A stretch of DNA of 5,755 nucleotides from an uncultured Clostridia bacterium. Lineage in GTDB: Bacteria; Bacillota; Clostridia; Oscillospirales; Acutalibacteraceae. This document shows positions 4,695-5,755 of the stretch, one piece after another (position 1 is the first letter of the stretch; every line of letters starts with the position of its first letter). The stretch lies in NCBI GenBank assembly GCA_937896885.1, contig CALBNX010000013.1, forward strand, positions 1 through 5,755, read 5' to 3'. Both the position numbers and the translations under genes were made by a program. The notes under the pieces are model-generated. The model did not search any database. It was not told where the DNA came from and saw nothing but the letters and a program-made list of their open reading frames with translations.

Positions 4695-5755
4695 ATGAAA
4701 GAATTTCAGAGTTTTGACAGAATAGGCACAACGCCTCACAGAAGCTATTATATTCCATTTGATATTGATGACGTGGTAAGAACAAAGCATAGCATTCTTG
4801 ACCGTACTTCAAGCTCAAGATTTACATCTCTTGATGGTATGTGGCAGATAAAACAGCTTGACCATGTTGAAGATTTCGATATCAATGAAATGCTTGGGGA
4901 CTCTATACCTGTTCCTTCTTGTGTTCAAATGCACGGATATGACCATATTCAGTATTTGAATATAAGATATCCATTTCCAGTAATGCTCCCACATCTTCCT
5001 TATGACAATCCTTGCTGGCATTATCGACGCACTTTCAATCTGAAAAAGCAAAAAGGCGAAAAGTATTATATTAATTTTGAAGGCGTAGACAGTGCTTTTT
5101 ATCTCTACATTAACGGTCAGTTCAAGGGATATTCACAGATATCTCATGCCACAAGCGAATTTGATATTACGGATTTGGCAGTAAATGGTGAAAACACTAT
5201 TGATGTTCTTGTTTTGAAATGGTGCATCTCTACTTATCTTGAATGTCAGGATAAATTCCGATTTTCAGGTATATTCCGAAATGTGTATATGCTTACGCGT
5301 CCTGAAAATCATATTACAGATTATAAGATTGAAACAACCTTTGACGGTAATGATGGCATATTGACTTTTATAAACGAAAGTACGATAAGCATAAAAATTT
5401 CTTTGGAAAATAATGAAATTATCGTTCCTGCGAATATGAAATCAGAAATAGTAGTTCCGAATGTTAAGCGCTGGACAGCAGAAACACCAAACTTATATAC
5501 TCTTGAACTCTATGCAAATGGAGAAAAGATTATTGAAAGTGTTGGTTTCAGACAAATATCCATTGATGGTAAAGTATTCAAAATCAATGGTGAAGCAATT
5601 AAACTTAAAGGTGTGAATCGTCACGATTTTAATTGTGAAACTGCTGCAACTGTAAGTCTTGAGGAATTAGCAAGAGATATTCATCTTATGAAAGAACTTA
5701 ATGTCAATGCAGTAAGAACTTCACATTATCCAAACAGTCCTGAATTTTATATGTT
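4695..5755 (+). CDS. GH2 beta-galactosidase, LacZ-type (3' end outside window)
   Basis: The frame from ATG 4695 stays open to the right edge, giving the first 353 residues of a protein expected to be near 1000. Domain order follows LacZ: a jelly-roll sugar-binding domain at about 45-200 (WHYRRTF at 108-114, the LECQDKFRFSGIFRNVY block at 182-198), a short immunoglobulin-like domain at about 205-290, then the start of the catalytic TIM barrel with KGVNRHD (305-311) and NAVRTSHYPN (338-347). Judged against E. coli LacZ, Asn89, Asp186, His310 and His344 match Asn102, Asp201, His357 and His391, which line the galactose and metal sites. The two catalytic glutamates lie beyond the window, so activity cannot be confirmed. 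No signal peptide is seen, so it is cytoplasmic and would hydrolyse sugar brought in by the co-transcribed symporter. The immunoglobulin-like domain is clearly shorter than in E. coli LacZ. GH2 is very sure; beta-galactosidase is favoured over beta-glucuronidase by the LacZ-specific blocks. Confidence 0.9.
   Translation, partial: MKEFQSFDRIGTTPHRSYYIPFDIDDVVRTKHSILDRTSSSRFTSLDGMWQIKQLDHVEDFDINEMLGDSIPVPSCVQMHGYDHIQYLNIRYPFPVMLPHLPYDNPCWHYRRTFNLKKQKGEKYYINFEGVDSAFYLYINGQFKGYSQISHATSEFDITDLAVNGENTIDVLVLKWCISTYLECQDKFRFSGIFRNVYMLTRPENHITDYKIETTFDGNDGILTFINESTISIKISLENNEIIVPANMKSEIVVPNVKRWTAETPNLYTLELYANGEKIIESVGFRQISIDGKVFKINGEAIKLKGVNRHDFNCETAATVSLEELARDIHLMKELNVNAVRTSHYPNSPEFYM

Noticed and set aside
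4815..5051. A 78-codon open frame on the - strand.
   Set aside because: It lies within the GH2 coding sequence on the opposite strand, with no ribosome site and no recognisable protein features.

Overview
The window reads as an AT-rich chromosome segment from an anaerobic member of the Firmicutes, most likely class Clostridia and probably gut- or rumen-associated. This is inferred from strong AGGAGG-type ribosome sites, a monomeric [FeFe] hydrogenase, a SpoIIE-type phosphatase, and a lactose-type glycoside uptake and hydrolysis locus. The standard genetic code fits throughout. I saw no mobile element, tRNA, rRNA or CRISPR array.

Left part (1-2181, + strand): the 3' end of a SpoIIE/PP2C-type serine/threonine phosphatase gene, which runs off the left edge. 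Only 12 nt after it lies a complete 473-residue ferredoxin-rich [FeFe] hydrogenase. The hydrogenase ribosome site overlaps the phosphatase stop codon, so the two are almost certainly co-transcribed and may be translationally coupled. The H-cluster motifs are complete in cysteine ligands but deviate from the catalytic (group A) consensus, notably Gly for Met in L2, as in the putative sensory (HydS-like) hydrogenases. Phosphatase plus HydS-like protein suggests a hydrogen- or redox-responsive signalling pair. A strong stem-loop that can terminate both strands closes the unit.

Middle part (2187-3285): an AraC-family regulator on the - strand, convergent with the hydrogenase and divergent from the sugar genes. 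Its best start is a TTG at 3100 behind a perfect AGGAGGA, giving 293 residues; the longer 334-residue reading would run through its own promoter. The divergent intergenic region holds two well-formed sigma-A-type promoters, one per direction, separated by a 45-bp block with T-tracts in rough helical phase. An 8-bp inverted repeat flanks the regulator's core promoter.

Right part (3286-5755, + strand): a GPH-family (melibiose-type) sugar:cation symporter, followed after 11 nt by a LacZ-type GH2 beta-galactosidase cut by the right edge before its catalytic glutamates. Together with the divergent AraC regulator these form a compact glycoside-utilisation locus: import of an intact beta-galactoside, or a related glycoside, followed by cytoplasmic hydrolysis. 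The most notable content is the phosphatase/hydrogenase pair and its atypical active-site loops; the sugar locus is of a familiar kind.
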